Positions 42,099-50,449 of a DNA stretch of 64,000 nt are shown piece by piece. The stretch comes from Amycolatopsis dendrobii. GTDB taxonomy: Bacteria > Actinomycetota > Actinomycetes > Mycobacteriales > Pseudonocardiaceae. The notes beneath the pieces are model-generated. The model saw nothing but the letters and a program-made list of their open reading frames with translations, was not told where the DNA came from and ran no database searches. The stretch is from NCBI RefSeq assembly GCF_014145675.1, contig NZ_JACGZW010000009.1, positions 434,001 through 498,000 on the forward strand. Direction: 5' to 3'. Made by a program: the position numbers and the translations under genes. Within the stretch, counting starts at the first letter, position 1. Every line of letters begins with the position of its first letter.

Positions 42099-42736
42099 TG
42101 CTGTTCTTGCTCGTACGCCCGGGTGCGCCAAGTGACCAGGGGGAGCAGGGCCTGGGTCAGCGGGCCGATGCTGAGGGCGTACAGCACGGTTCCGACGCCG
42201 ACCGCGCCGCCGAGCAGCCAGCCCGCGGCCAGGACGAGTACCTCGATGCCGGTCCGGACCAGGCGGACGGACCAGCCGGTCCGGGCGTGCAGGCCGGTCA
42301 TCAGGCCGTCGCGGGGGCCGGGGCCGAGGCGGGTGCCGACGTACACCGCGGTCGCGACGGCGTTCAGGACTACGCCGCCCACCAGCATCAGGATCTGCCA
42401 CACGAGCACGTGCTGGTCGGGTAGCACGGCGCGCACGGCGTCGACCGCCACTGCGATCACCGCGATGTTCGCGACGGTGCCGATGCCGGGGCGCTGCCGC
42501 AGCGGGATCCACAGCAGCAGGACGAACACCGCCACGACGGCGCTGATCGTGCCGAATGTCAGCCCGGTGATCTTGGTCAGGCCGTCGTTCAGCACGTCCC
42601 ACGGGTCGAGGCCGAGGCGGGCGCGGGTGAGCATGGCCATGCTCGCGCCGTAGAGCGCGAGGCCGGCGAGCAACTGGACGCCCCGGCGCGCAGGGGCTCG
42701 GCGAAGGCTGAGGGGACTGAGGTCGGTAACTGCCAC
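42095..42736 (-). CDS. YczE/YitT-like membrane protein
   Basis: 213 aa from GTG 42736 (AATAGT ends six bases before it, suggesting a leaderless start). About five transmembrane helices: QLLAGLALYGASMAMLTRA with LGLDPWDVLNDGL as the family motif, and TRLGPGPRDGLMTGL in the second half. It is divergent from a MocR regulator; this exact gene pairing is known as the YczR/YczE group of MocR regulators, where the regulator controls the membrane protein. Substrate unknown. Confidence 0.8.
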   Translation of the reverse strand: MAVTDLSPLSLRRAPARRGVQLLAGLALYGASMAMLTRARLGLDPWDVLNDGLTKITGLTFGTISAVVAVFVLLLWIPLRQRPGIGTVANIAVIAVAVDAVRAVLPDQHVLVWQILMLVGGVVLNAVATAVYVGTRLGPGPRDGLMTGLHARTGWSVRLVRTGIEVLVLAAGWLLGGAVGVGTVLYALSIGPLTQALLPLVTWRTRAYEQEQH

Positions 42737-42746
42737 TTCTCCACTA

Positions 42747-42790
42747 TTGGCGCCAACTGGCCTGGTATGCCATGGCCAATGCGCGATAAT
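42747..42790. promoter_or_regulatory. MocR-YczE divergent operator region
   Basis: The 61-bp spacer contains a perfect TTGGCGCCAA (42747-42756), TGGCC/GGCCA arms (42758-42762 with 42774-42778) and ATTGGCC (42789-42795). GATAAT (42785-42790) ends seven bases before the MocR ATG. Repeated TTGGC half-sites are the expected form of a MocR operator. Confidence 0.55.
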
Positions 42791-42797
42791 TGGCCTT

Positions 42798-44237
42798 ATG
42801 GAACCTCTGGGCGGCCGCATCTCGGGACGGCGATTGGCCATATTGCTAGGCGAATGGCGGCAGCGTGGCTCCCGGCAGGGTGCGACCGACCTCGCCGCGG
42901 CGGTCGAGTTGCACGTGCTCGACGGGCAGTTGCCGATCGGCACCCGGCTGCCCGCCGAGCGCGAACTCGCCGACGCGCTCGGCGTCAGCCGCACGCTGAT
43001 CGGGGCGGCGCTCGACCGGCTCCGCGCGGACGGTCTCGTCGCCAGCCGTCGCGGAGCCGGGTCGTGGGTGGCTGGCGTGGGCAACCGCGACGAGGCCGAG
43101 GCGGTTCGCGACGACCTCCTCGACCTCGCGCGGGCCGCGCCGCCCGCTGTGCCTGGGCTGATGGCCGCGTTCGACACCGCACGGCGTGATCTGGTCGAGT
43201 ACGTCAGCGGAAACGGCTACCTCACCGGCGGACTTCCTCGGCTGCGCGAGCGGATCGCCGAGCGCTACACCGCGCGTGGCCTGCCGACGTCGCCGGACCA
43301 GGTGCTGGTGACCTCCGGCGCGTACTCCGCGTTCGTGCTCTGCCTGCGGATGCTGAGCGGGCCCGGCGACCGGGTCCTGCTTGAGCAGCCGACGTATCCG
43401 AACGCCATCGACGCCGTCCGCGCGACGCATGCGTTGCCGGTGCCGGTCGCGCTCGACCCGGTGCACGGCTGGGACTTGCCGGGGATCGAGGCCGCGCTGC
43501 GCCAGGCCGCGCCGCGGTTCGGGTACCTCGTGGTGGACTTCCAGAATCCGACCGGCTTGCGCCTCGACGCGGCGGGCAGGGAACGGCTCGGCGGACTGCT
43601 CGCCCGGTCGCGGACGCCGGTGGTGGTCGACGAATCGTTGGTGGAACTGGACTACGAGGGCGATCCGGTGGACGGTCCGCCGCCGCTGGCCGCGTTCGGC
43701 GGGGATCTGGTGCTGAGCGTCGGATCGGCGGCGAAATCGCAGTGGGGCGGGTTGCGGCTGGGCTGGATCCGGGCGTCGACCGATCTGCTGGACCGGCTGC
43801 AGTCGTCGCGGTTCGCGGTCGACCTCGGCGCGCCGGTGTTCGACCAGCTCGTGCTGGCGGCGCTGCTCGAACCGGAGGGCTACCAGGTGCTCGCCCGGCG
43901 CCGGGCGGAATTCCGGGAGCAGCGGGACATCACGGTCGCGGCACTGCGCAAGTACTGTCCAGAGTGGACATTCCAGGTGCCGTCCGGCGGACTGTCGCTG
44001 TGGTGCCGGCTGCCGGAACCGATGAGCACCCGGCTGGCGGTGTCGGCGGCGAACCACGGGGTGCAAATCGCGCCGGGGTCGCGGTTCGGGGTGCACGGCG
44101 GGTTGGAACGCTGGCTGCGGCTGCCGTTCGGGCTGCCGCGCGAGCAGTTGCCGGAAGCGGTGCGGCGCGTAAGCGCGGCGGCGGCCTCGGTGCGCGGCTG
44201 CGCGGACGTGCCGGCGGAACGGATTTCGGTGACCTAG
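42798..44237 (+). CDS. MocR-type GntR/aminotransferase regulator (YczR group)
   Basis: 479 aa, probably leaderless. Winged HTH at residues 15-95 (GTRLPAERELADALGVSRTL). Then a fold-type I aminotransferase-like domain: NPTGLRLD, VVVDESLVELDY and PLP Lys in VLSVGSAAKSQWGGLRLGW. Such regulators use PLP or an adduct as effector. Divergence from a YczE membrane protein places it in the YczR group. Followed by a strong terminator hairpin. Confidence 0.88.
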   Translation: MEPLGGRISGRRLAILLGEWRQRGSRQGATDLAAAVELHVLDGQLPIGTRLPAERELADALGVSRTLIGAALDRLRADGLVASRRGAGSWVAGVGNRDEAEAVRDDLLDLARAAPPAVPGLMAAFDTARRDLVEYVSGNGYLTGGLPRLRERIAERYTARGLPTSPDQVLVTSGAYSAFVLCLRMLSGPGDRVLLEQPTYPNAIDAVRATHALPVPVALDPVHGWDLPGIEAALRQAAPRFGYLVVDFQNPTGLRLDAAGRERLGGLLARSRTPVVVDESLVELDYEGDPVDGPPPLAAFGGDLVLSVGSAAKSQWGGLRLGWIRASTDLLDRLQSSRFAVDLGAPVFDQLVLAALLEPEGYQVLARRRAEFREQRDITVAALRKYCPEWTFQVPSGGLSLWCRLPEPMSTRLAVSAANHGVQIAPGSRFGVHGGLERWLRLPFGLPREQLPEAVRRVSAAAASVRGCADVPAERISVT

Positions 44238-44342
44238 CGCGGTTTTCTCTCGGAAAAAGTGAACAGCCGGTGCACCGGATGGGATCCAGCCACTCCAGGG
44301 AGGGTGGCGGTCACCTGTCCGGCGCACCGGCCGATCGTCCGA

Positions 44343-44383
44343 GGCGCTTCCCGGCACAGCCCCTCGAAGTGCCGGGAAGCGCC
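44343..44383. terminator. 15-bp hairpin terminator
   Basis: GGCGCTTCCCGGCAC (44343-44357) pairs perfectly with 44369-44383, 11-nt loop. It follows the MocR gene at 105 bp and also lies 7 bp past the stop of the small reverse ORF at 44390. Confidence 0.7.
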
Positions 44384-44389
44384 CTCGGT

Positions 44390-44548
44390 TCAGGCGAGCT
44401 TCGGTTGGCGCAGGCTTTCGCTCGGCGCGGTGAGCGAAAGCCTCCGGAGCACGCCCGTGGTGGGTCCCGGCGCCGCGGGGGCAGCGCGGCGCCGGGACCA
44501 GGACCCGATCCGGCCGGGCGCGGTCGGCCGGTCGGGAAGTGCGGTCAT
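44390..44548 (-). CDS. Possible small ORF, 52 aa
   Basis: ATG 44548 follows AGGGG at 8-9 nt. The product is basic (SWSRRRAAPAAPGPTTGVLR, RLSLTAPSESLRQPKLA). Nearly all codons end in G or C, and the terminator hairpin begins 7 bp after the stop. Against it, the sequence contains two perfect stems (44413-44423 with 44432-44442, 11 bp; 44463-44477 with 44485-44499, 15 bp), so base pairing could itself be what is conserved. No family recognised. Confidence 0.35.
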   Translation of the reverse strand: MTALPDRPTAPGRIGSWSRRRAAPAAPGPTTGVLRRLSLTAPSESLRQPKLA

Positions 44549-44673
44549 GGTTCAGCCCCTGGATCGAAGTGGCACTAGTGCGAAGGGGTGAGCCCGGCGC
44601 AGCGAACGGGCGCGCGCGATCAAGAAGTTGATCTTGAGTGGACGGAGCTCTCCCCGGGTAACCGGTCGAGCGG

Positions 44674-46251
44674 TCAGTCCGGGGAGGTGGTCGGCAGGGC
44701 GGCGTCCCTGCCGGCGCCGTCGACCTCGTGGTCGCGGCTGACGCCGATGAGCTTGAGCTGAGTGACGGTGTCGCCGTCGCCGGACAGCGCGAACAGCTGG
44801 CGCAGACCGCCGTGCCCGTCGTGTCCCGGTGAGACAGTCGACGCGGGCGCGGCAGGAGCGGCCGGAGCCGCGGGAAGGCCTTCGCCGCCGCCGCTGCTGC
44901 CGCCTCCGGCCTGGCTGCGTTCCTCGACCGGCGACGCGGGCAGGGTCTCCTGCTTGGCGGCGGGCTGCGCGGTGAGGACGCGGGCGGGCGCGGCGGCGTG
45001 TGCGACGGGCGCCTGCTTGCTGACCTTCACGACAACCGGCGCTTCAGGCTCTTTCGCCAGCTTGGTCGCCGGGACGGATGCGCTGACCGAGCCGCTGGCG
45101 ACCGGTGCGGGTTCGACCGGGTGGACCGGCGGCTCGACGACCCGGACCGGCGCGGTGTCGATCACCGTGTCGACCGAGGTGACTGTGGTGTGCAGGGTCG
45201 TGCCGACGGTGTCGTCAACGGTTCCGAGGATGCCGTCGAGGAGCCCTGGCTGGCCGGATTCGGGGCTGCCGAGGAGCCCGCCCAGGAGGCCCGGGCCGGA
45301 ATCGCGGCCGGAACCGCCGAGAAGACCGCCGAGGAGACCTTGGCGAGGCTCGCTGCTGGGAGTGGTGCTGTCGGACGAATCCTGGCTGGGCGCGCTGCTG
45401 ATGCTGCTGAGCAAACCGGACTGGGGCTCGGGATTGGTGCTGTTGGGCGAATCCTGGCTGGGCGCGTTGCCGACGCTGCTGAGCAGTCCAGGCTCGCGTT
45501 CGGGATTGCTGTTGGGCGAGCCTTGGCTGGGTGCGTTGCTCGTGCCGCTGAGCAGGCCGGGCTGGGATTCGGGATTGGTGCTGCTGGGCGAACTTTGACC
45601 GGGCTCGCCGCCCGTGCTGCCGACCAGGCCAGGCTGCGTGGTCGCTGCGGGCGCGGGGTCGCTCGCCGGTGCGTGGTGCTTCGCTTTGCCCGGGACTTTT
45701 GCCTTGGCGGGCTTGGTGATCTTGGTCGCGGGCCGCGTCACCGCGATGCTGGTGTGGTGGCCCGGGTCGTTTCCGGGCACCGTGGCCGGACGGAAGCTCA
45801 CGTCCGGCCGGTAGTCGTCGGCGGAGACCTGGAACCGGTGGAGCGCGGCGCGCTTCGCGCTGGTCGCCGCTCCGGGCATGGCCCAGGTGAGGGTGCCGGA
45901 CGTGGCCGTTCCGGCGTATCGGTGCTCCGGGTCGGTGTCGTGCGCCGAAGCGGCGGGGCGGTCGGCGTGGTCGTCCGTCGCCGCGTTCGCCTGCGACAAC
46001 GCGGCCCCGAGCAGCCATCCGGCCAGGGTGAGCCCGCCCGCGACGGCGATCCGGGCGGCCGGCCGGGCGATTGGAGCCGCCCAGGCGCGCGGCCGCCGGC
46101 GCGCGCCCGCGCGCGCGAAAGAGGAGTTCCGCTCGGCGCGGTTCGCGGCGCGGTCGGCCATTCCGAGTAGCGCGGAACCCGCGGTCCCGAGTGGACTGGA
46201 GCCGGACGTCACGGGATGTGCGAGGCCGCGCGGATTCGCCATGCCGGTCAC
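44674..46251 (-). CDS. Secreted low-complexity repeat protein
   Basis: 525 aa from GTG 46251, or 522 from ATG 46242. A long basic N terminus precedes a hydrophobic segment (AGGLTLAGWLLGAALSQANA) that could be a signal peptide with ANA-A cleavage or an anchor. A globular-looking part (LTWAMPGAATSAKRAALHRF, DDYRPDVSFRPATVPG) follows. Then come four repeats of about 27 residues, with SAPSQDSPNSTNPEPQSGLL as type, and Gly/Leu repeats (LLGGLLGG). The C terminus is Pro/Ala-rich. It is likely cell-wall associated; function unknown. Confidence 0.6.
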   Translation of the reverse strand: MTGMANPRGLAHPVTSGSSPLGTAGSALLGMADRAANRAERNSSFARAGARRRPRAWAAPIARPAARIAVAGGLTLAGWLLGAALSQANAATDDHADRPAASAHDTDPEHRYAGTATSGTLTWAMPGAATSAKRAALHRFQVSADDYRPDVSFRPATVPGNDPGHHTSIAVTRPATKITKPAKAKVPGKAKHHAPASDPAPAATTQPGLVGSTGGEPGQSSPSSTNPESQPGLLSGTSNAPSQGSPNSNPEREPGLLSSVGNAPSQDSPNSTNPEPQSGLLSSISSAPSQDSSDSTTPSSEPRQGLLGGLLGGSGRDSGPGLLGGLLGSPESGQPGLLDGILGTVDDTVGTTLHTTVTSVDTVIDTAPVRVVEPPVHPVEPAPVASGSVSASVPATKLAKEPEAPVVVKVSKQAPVAHAAAPARVLTAQPAAKQETLPASPVEERSQAGGGSSGGGEGLPAAPAAPAAPASTVSPGHDGHGGLRQLFALSGDGDTVTQLKLIGVSRDHEVDGAGRDAALPTTSPD

Positions 46252-46603
46252 GCCACCACCACCGTCCGCGCCTGAAGCTCGTGCCACCGCACGAGACTGA
46301 TCTTGCTGGGGCTGTCTTCCGGCCAGGTCGCAGGTCCCCCGGGGCTGCCCTCTTTCTAGCACCGGACGCGAGTGTTTCATCTCTCCCGCGCTCGATCCAC
46401 CCCGTAAGGCGGAACGTCCGCACCGGCTCTGGTGTCCGATCCGCCCTAGTCGATCACCCTGCGTCGCTTCAACCGGGGCAGATGCGGCCATCCGGGCGGC
46501 CCGTCCGCGGCGCGAATTCGGGCGTTGACCCGATGTTTCGGCCACCGCGACACTCTCGGTATCTCCATTCCCGCAGGGACAAACCGGGATCGGACGGCAG
46601 TCG
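46252..46603. other. 352-bp intergenic stretch, nothing assigned
   Basis: It separates two reverse-strand genes. I see no tRNA, no strong hairpin and no ORF with a ribosome-binding site. A cyclic-di-AMP riboswitch, often found upstream of actinomycete wall-protein genes, was looked for and its conserved blocks are not recognisable. Confidence 0.35.
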
Positions 46604-47770
46604 TCAGACGAGTTTCCGCAGGCGTTCGACAGCTTCGTCGATCACCTCGTTGCGCTTGCAGAACGCGAACCTCAGCAAATGTTTCCACTCGTCCGGGTGA
46701 TCCGTGAACACCTTGACGGGTACCGCGGCGACTCCGGCGCGTTCCGGCAACGTCCAAGCGAGCTCGGCGGCGTCCTCGAAACCGAGCGGACGAACGTCAG
46801 CCGTCACGAAGTACGTCCCCGCGCTCGGCCGAACTGCGAATCCCGCATCGGCGAGACCGGCGGAAAGCCGATCTCGCTTCTCTTGCAGGCTCACGCGCAG
46901 GTTTTCGACCCACTCAAGCTCGTTGTCGAGCGCGTACGCGACGGCCGGCTGCAGCGGTCCGCCGGAGACGAACGTGATGAACTGCTTCGCCGCCTTCACC
47001 GCGGCCACCAGCTCCGGCGTCGAGCAGATCCAGCCGATCTTCCAGCCGGTGCAGTTGAAGGTTTTGCCCGCGCTCGAAATCGCGACGGTCCGCTCGCGCA
47101 TCCCGGGGAACGACGCGAGCGGCAGGTGCTCGGCACCGTCGAAGACGAGGTGTTCGTAGACCTCGTCGGTGACCGCGATGAGGTCGTGCTCGACGCACAG
47201 CCGCGCGACTTCCTCCAGTTGCCCGCGCGAAAACACCGTGCCCGTGGGGTTGTGCGGCGAATTCAGCAGCACCGCGCGGGTTTTCGGGTTGATCGCGTCG
47301 CGGAGGGCGTCGAGGTCGAGTTCGAGCTGTCCGTTCCCGGTTTCGACCAGCCCGATGACGCGTCGCCGCGCGCCCGCCATCGCGACCGCGGCGGCGTAGG
47401 AGTCGTAGTACGGCTCGACCACGATCACCTCGTCGCCAGCCTCGGTCAGCGCGATCAGCGACGCCGCGATGGCCTCGGTCGCACCCGCGGTGACCAGGAT
47501 CTCCGTGTCCGGGTCGTAGCTGGCTCCATACCGCTGGCGGTGCCTGCCGATCGCGGCGCGCAGCTCCGGACGGCCCGGTCCCGGCGGGTACTGGTTGTCG
47601 CCGCCGAACAGCGAATTCTTCGCCGTTTCGAGCATTCCGGCGGGCCCGTCGGTGTCCGGGAAGCCCTGGCCGAGGTTGACCGCGTCGTGCCGGACGGCGA
47701 GCGCGGTCATCTCCGCGAAGACCGTCGAGGTGAACGGGCGGAGGCGGGGGACGAGAGCTGGTTCACGCAC
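46604..47770 (-). CDS. dapC: Aminotransferase, DapC/YbdL-like
   Basis: 388 aa from GTG 47770. Fold-type I class I/II aminotransferase: NLGQGFPDTDGP near the start, GATEAIAASLIAL, LLNSPHNPTGTVF, TDEVYEHLVFD, and PLP Lys in SSAGKTFNCTGWKIGW. It most resembles the mycobacterial protein assigned as N-succinyldiaminopimelate aminotransferase (lysine and peptidoglycan precursor synthesis); methionine/KMTB aminotransferases have the same motifs, so the specific call is tentative. It is divergent from the DUF445 gene by 29 bp. Confidence 0.72.
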   Translation of the reverse strand: MREPALVPRLRPFTSTVFAEMTALAVRHDAVNLGQGFPDTDGPAGMLETAKNSLFGGDNQYPPGPGRPELRAAIGRHRQRYGASYDPDTEILVTAGATEAIAASLIALTEAGDEVIVVEPYYDSYAAAVAMAGARRRVIGLVETGNGQLELDLDALRDAINPKTRAVLLNSPHNPTGTVFSRGQLEEVARLCVEHDLIAVTDEVYEHLVFDGAEHLPLASFPGMRERTVAISSAGKTFNCTGWKIGWICSTPELVAAVKAAKQFITFVSGGPLQPAVAYALDNELEWVENLRVSLQEKRDRLSAGLADAGFAVRPSAGTYFVTADVRPLGFEDAAELAWTLPERAGVAAVPVKVFTDHPDEWKHLLRFAFCKRNEVIDEAVERLRKLV

Positions 47771-47799
47771 GAGAACGCATCCTCACGGACAATGGCGGG

Positions 47800-49098
47800 G
47801 TGGAGCAACTCACCCCTGCCAAGGTCACGCCCTCGGATCCGCCCGGCGGCACCGCCGGCGAAGAGGCGAAACGGCGCGGCCTGCGCAAGATGAAGCTGGT
47901 CGCGCTGTCCTTCCTGCTCGGCGCGACGATCGTGTTCCTGCTGACGAGTTGGGCGGAGTCGGCGGGCTGGGCGGGCTGGGTCGGCTACGTGCGCGCCGCG
48001 GCCGAGGCGGGCATGGTCGGCGCGCTCGCGGACTGGTTCGCGGTGACGGCGCTGTTCCGGCATCCGCTCGGGCTGCGGATCCCGCACACCGCGATCATCC
48101 CGAACAAGAAGGACGCGCTCGGCAACAGCCTCGGCGAGTTCGTCGGGTCGAACTTCCTGTCGCCGGACGTCATCCGCGACAAGCTCCGCCGCGTCGAGGT
48201 CGCGAGCAGGCTCGGCGCCTGGCTCTCGCAGCGCGACAACGCGGAGCGCGTGACGTCGGAGCTGGCGACCGTCGTACGCGGCGCGGTCACGGTGCTTCGC
48301 GACGAGGACGTGCAGGCGATCATGGAGCAGGCCGTGGTCAAGCGCGTGATCGACAAGCCGTGGGGCCCGCCGCTCGGCAAGATCCTGGCGGGCGTTTTCG
48401 AGGACGGCGCGCACCACAAGCTGGTGGATCTGATGTGCGACCGGGCTTACGAGTGGGTCCGGGACAACCACCAGACGATGCTGCGCGTGGTCTCGGACCG
48501 CGCGCCGAGCTGGTCGCCGAAGTTCGTCGACGAAATGCTGGCGGACAAGGTGTACGGCGAGGTCCTGACGTTCGCGTGGGCGGTCAAGACCGACGTCAAC
48601 CACCCGATGCGCCTGGCGCTGGACAAGTTCCTCGGCGAGTTCGCGCAAGACCTGCAGACCGATCCGAAGACCATGGAGCGGGCCGAGCAGGTCAAGGGCC
48701 AGATCGTGAACCACGGCGAAGTGCAGAAGCTGATCGGCAGCGCGTGGGCGACGGCCAAGGAGATGCTGCTGAACGCCGCGGAGGACCCGTCGAGCGAACT
48801 GCGCCAACGCGTCCGCGGCGGACTGGAATCGCTTGGCAAACGCCTGGTGGACGACCCGTCGATGACCTCGAAGGTAGACGGCTGGGTCGAGGGCGCGGCG
48901 GTCTACCTGGTGACCCACTACTCCCGCGAGATCACCACGATCATCACGGACACGGTGGAGCGATGGGACGCCGAGGAGACGTCGCGGAAGATCGAACTGC
49001 AGGTCGGGCGGGATCTGCAGTTCATCCGGATCAACGGGACCGTGGTGGGTGCGCTGGCTGGGCTGGTGATTTACGCGGTGGCGCAGTTGCTGTTCTGA
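47800..49098 (+). CDS. DUF445 membrane protein
   Basis: 432 aa from GTG 47800. Two terminal membrane segments: KLVALSFLLGATIVFLLTSW at about residue 32 and GTVVGALAGLVIYAVAQLLF at the C terminus. The middle is helical and contains AAEAGMVGALADWFAVTALF and HTAIIPNKKDALGNSLGEFV, the DUF445 hallmark (YjiN/YheB family). Function is unknown, possibly membrane or wall homeostasis. Confidence 0.82.
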   Translation: MEQLTPAKVTPSDPPGGTAGEEAKRRGLRKMKLVALSFLLGATIVFLLTSWAESAGWAGWVGYVRAAAEAGMVGALADWFAVTALFRHPLGLRIPHTAIIPNKKDALGNSLGEFVGSNFLSPDVIRDKLRRVEVASRLGAWLSQRDNAERVTSELATVVRGAVTVLRDEDVQAIMEQAVVKRVIDKPWGPPLGKILAGVFEDGAHHKLVDLMCDRAYEWVRDNHQTMLRVVSDRAPSWSPKFVDEMLADKVYGEVLTFAWAVKTDVNHPMRLALDKFLGEFAQDLQTDPKTMERAEQVKGQIVNHGEVQKLIGSAWATAKEMLLNAAEDPSSELRQRVRGGLESLGKRLVDDPSMTSKVDGWVEGAAVYLVTHYSREITTIITDTVERWDAEETSRKIELQVGRDLQFIRINGTVVGALAGLVIYAVAQLLF

Positions 49099-49208
49099 GG
49101 GGTTTGGCCTGTCGCGGGGCCGGGTGTGTGAGGGCGGCCGGGGTTGCGAAGGTCGTCCGGGGCGGGGATTCGCCTGATTGCGGCCGGTGGTTGCCGTTGG
49201 TGGTTGGT

Positions 49209-49490
49209 TGAGCTGGCCCGACCGGCGCCGGTTCGGGATGGCGCATGCCACTCGTGCTTGGGTGCGCTGGCCGTCGGGGCTCGGGATTAAGTAGTTGCCG
49301 GTTGGCAGCGTTGGCCCGGCCGGTGAGGTTCCGGGCGGCTTGTTGTCGCTCGGCCATTGGCTGAGCTGGTCCAGCCGGTGCGACTCGGGATGGCGCGGCT
49401 GGCTGAACTGGCCCAGTTGGCGCGGTTCGGAATGGCGTGGTCGCCGGGGCCGGCTGTGCTGGTCCGGTCGGCGCGGTTCGGAATGGCCAC
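49209..49490. repeat. Degenerate repeats of about 38 bp
   Basis: Four copies of a motif reading roughly GCTGGYCC then GGCGCGGTTCGGRATGGC occur at 49209-49245, 49366-49403, 49405-49443 and 49457-49490. The surrounding 49099-49740 is otherwise without a gene; its open frames are low-complexity on both strands. Confidence 0.5.
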
Positions 49491-49746
49491 CGGACCCGGA
49501 CTGGCAGCCGAGTCGGGATTTCGCTGTGGTTAAGCGGAATTCTCCAGTAGGGCCGGGCCCGGTTGCTGGCCCGTGACCACCGCCGAACCTTGACCGCGAC
49601 TACCGCAGGACGCGGCTCGAACGCGCTGGTATCCCGGCGCCTCTGCCGCCGCGCCGACCGTGGTTTCCCCGGCATCGACCGGCTGCGGCGGGTGGTCGGC
49701 CGTATGCGCGCCGTCCTATACCACAGCCGCGGGGTGCTCAAACCAG

Positions 49747-49900
49747 TTGTCCACAGGAAGCTGAGTTATCCCCGGGGTTATCCACAGGAATTCACGGTGA
49801 TGGCCTAATCGCTGTCCACAACTTGTGGGGATCCGGGGCATCTGCACGTGCACATGTGGTGTGTGTGGACAAGTTGTCCACAGGGGGTCAGTTGTGCACA
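49747..49900. promoter_or_regulatory. Cluster of DnaA-box sequences
   Basis: Exact actinobacterial or E. coli-type boxes: TTGTCCACA at 49747-49755 (+) and 49874-49882 (+), TGTGGACAA at 49864-49872 (-), TTATCCACA at 49778-49786 (+). One-mismatch boxes: CTGTCCACA 49812-49820 and TTGTGCACA 49892-49900. The 49864-49882 pair makes a 19-bp palindrome. The last box lies within the end of the CGNR gene. dnaA and dnaN are not here, so this is not a standard oriC; it may titrate DnaA or be an accessory initiation site. Confidence 0.6.
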
Positions 49901-50355
49901 GCCGCCGTGCGGGCGCGCCAGGAGCGGGCCTTTTCGCGGTTTCCGCAGACGCGCATCGAGCACCAGGTGCGGGAGCGGTTGCGGGATTCGTCGAAAAAGG
50001 CCCACAGGCAGTCGTCGGCGGGGCAGATCTTCAAGCGGACCCAGTCGCCCCGGATGGCGAGGCGGGTGGCCGCGGCGAGGGTCGCGGCGACGGCGTCCGG
50101 GGCGAGCAACGTCGGGCCGGATTCGGTGAGGGCGAAGCGGAGCGGGACGTCCAGCGTGGTCGCGGGCAGCCGCGGATCGCCGACGGCGGCGCGCAGGCTG
50201 TTCCTTACGACGCGGGCTTCGGCGGGATCGTTCGGTGACACGTCGTGGTCCGCGGCCCACTGCCGCCAGAGCTCCGGATCGTCCAGCAGGTCGTCGCCCC
50301 GTTCGATGTCGACGGTGTTGAGAAAGGCGACCACCAGGGAAGCGTCGGTGTGCAC
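49888..50355 (-). CDS. ABATE/CGNR zinc-finger regulator
   Basis: 155 aa from GTG 50355; TACACT ends six bases before, so leaderless. ABATE part: DASLVVAFLNTVDIERGDD, and later FALTESGPTLLAPDAVAATL. The zinc finger reads ICPADDCLWAFFDESRNRSR, then TWCSMRVCGNREKARSW. It is shorter than the paralogue at 34240. It is divergent from the VOC gene, its likely target. The 3' end carries a DnaA-box-like sequence. Confidence 0.82.
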   Translation of the reverse strand: MHTDASLVVAFLNTVDIERGDDLLDDPELWRQWAADHDVSPNDPAEARVVRNSLRAAVGDPRLPATTLDVPLRFALTESGPTLLAPDAVAATLAAATRLAIRGDWVRLKICPADDCLWAFFDESRNRSRTWCSMRVCGNREKARSWRARTAAVHN

Positions 50356-50449
50356 CTGCCCAGTGTACGGGCGATATCGGTTGCGACCTGGCTCCCTAAC
50401 CGACATAATCGCTTTACTGGTTATGCGACGAGGAGAGGATGGGCAAAAC

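Noticed and set aside
46252..46603. Cyclic-di-AMP (ydaO) riboswitch upstream of the repeat protein
   Set aside because: Position is typical but the conserved GGGTGAA, ACCCGAACCCG and AGCTAACCTCG-like blocks are not visible on the reverse strand.
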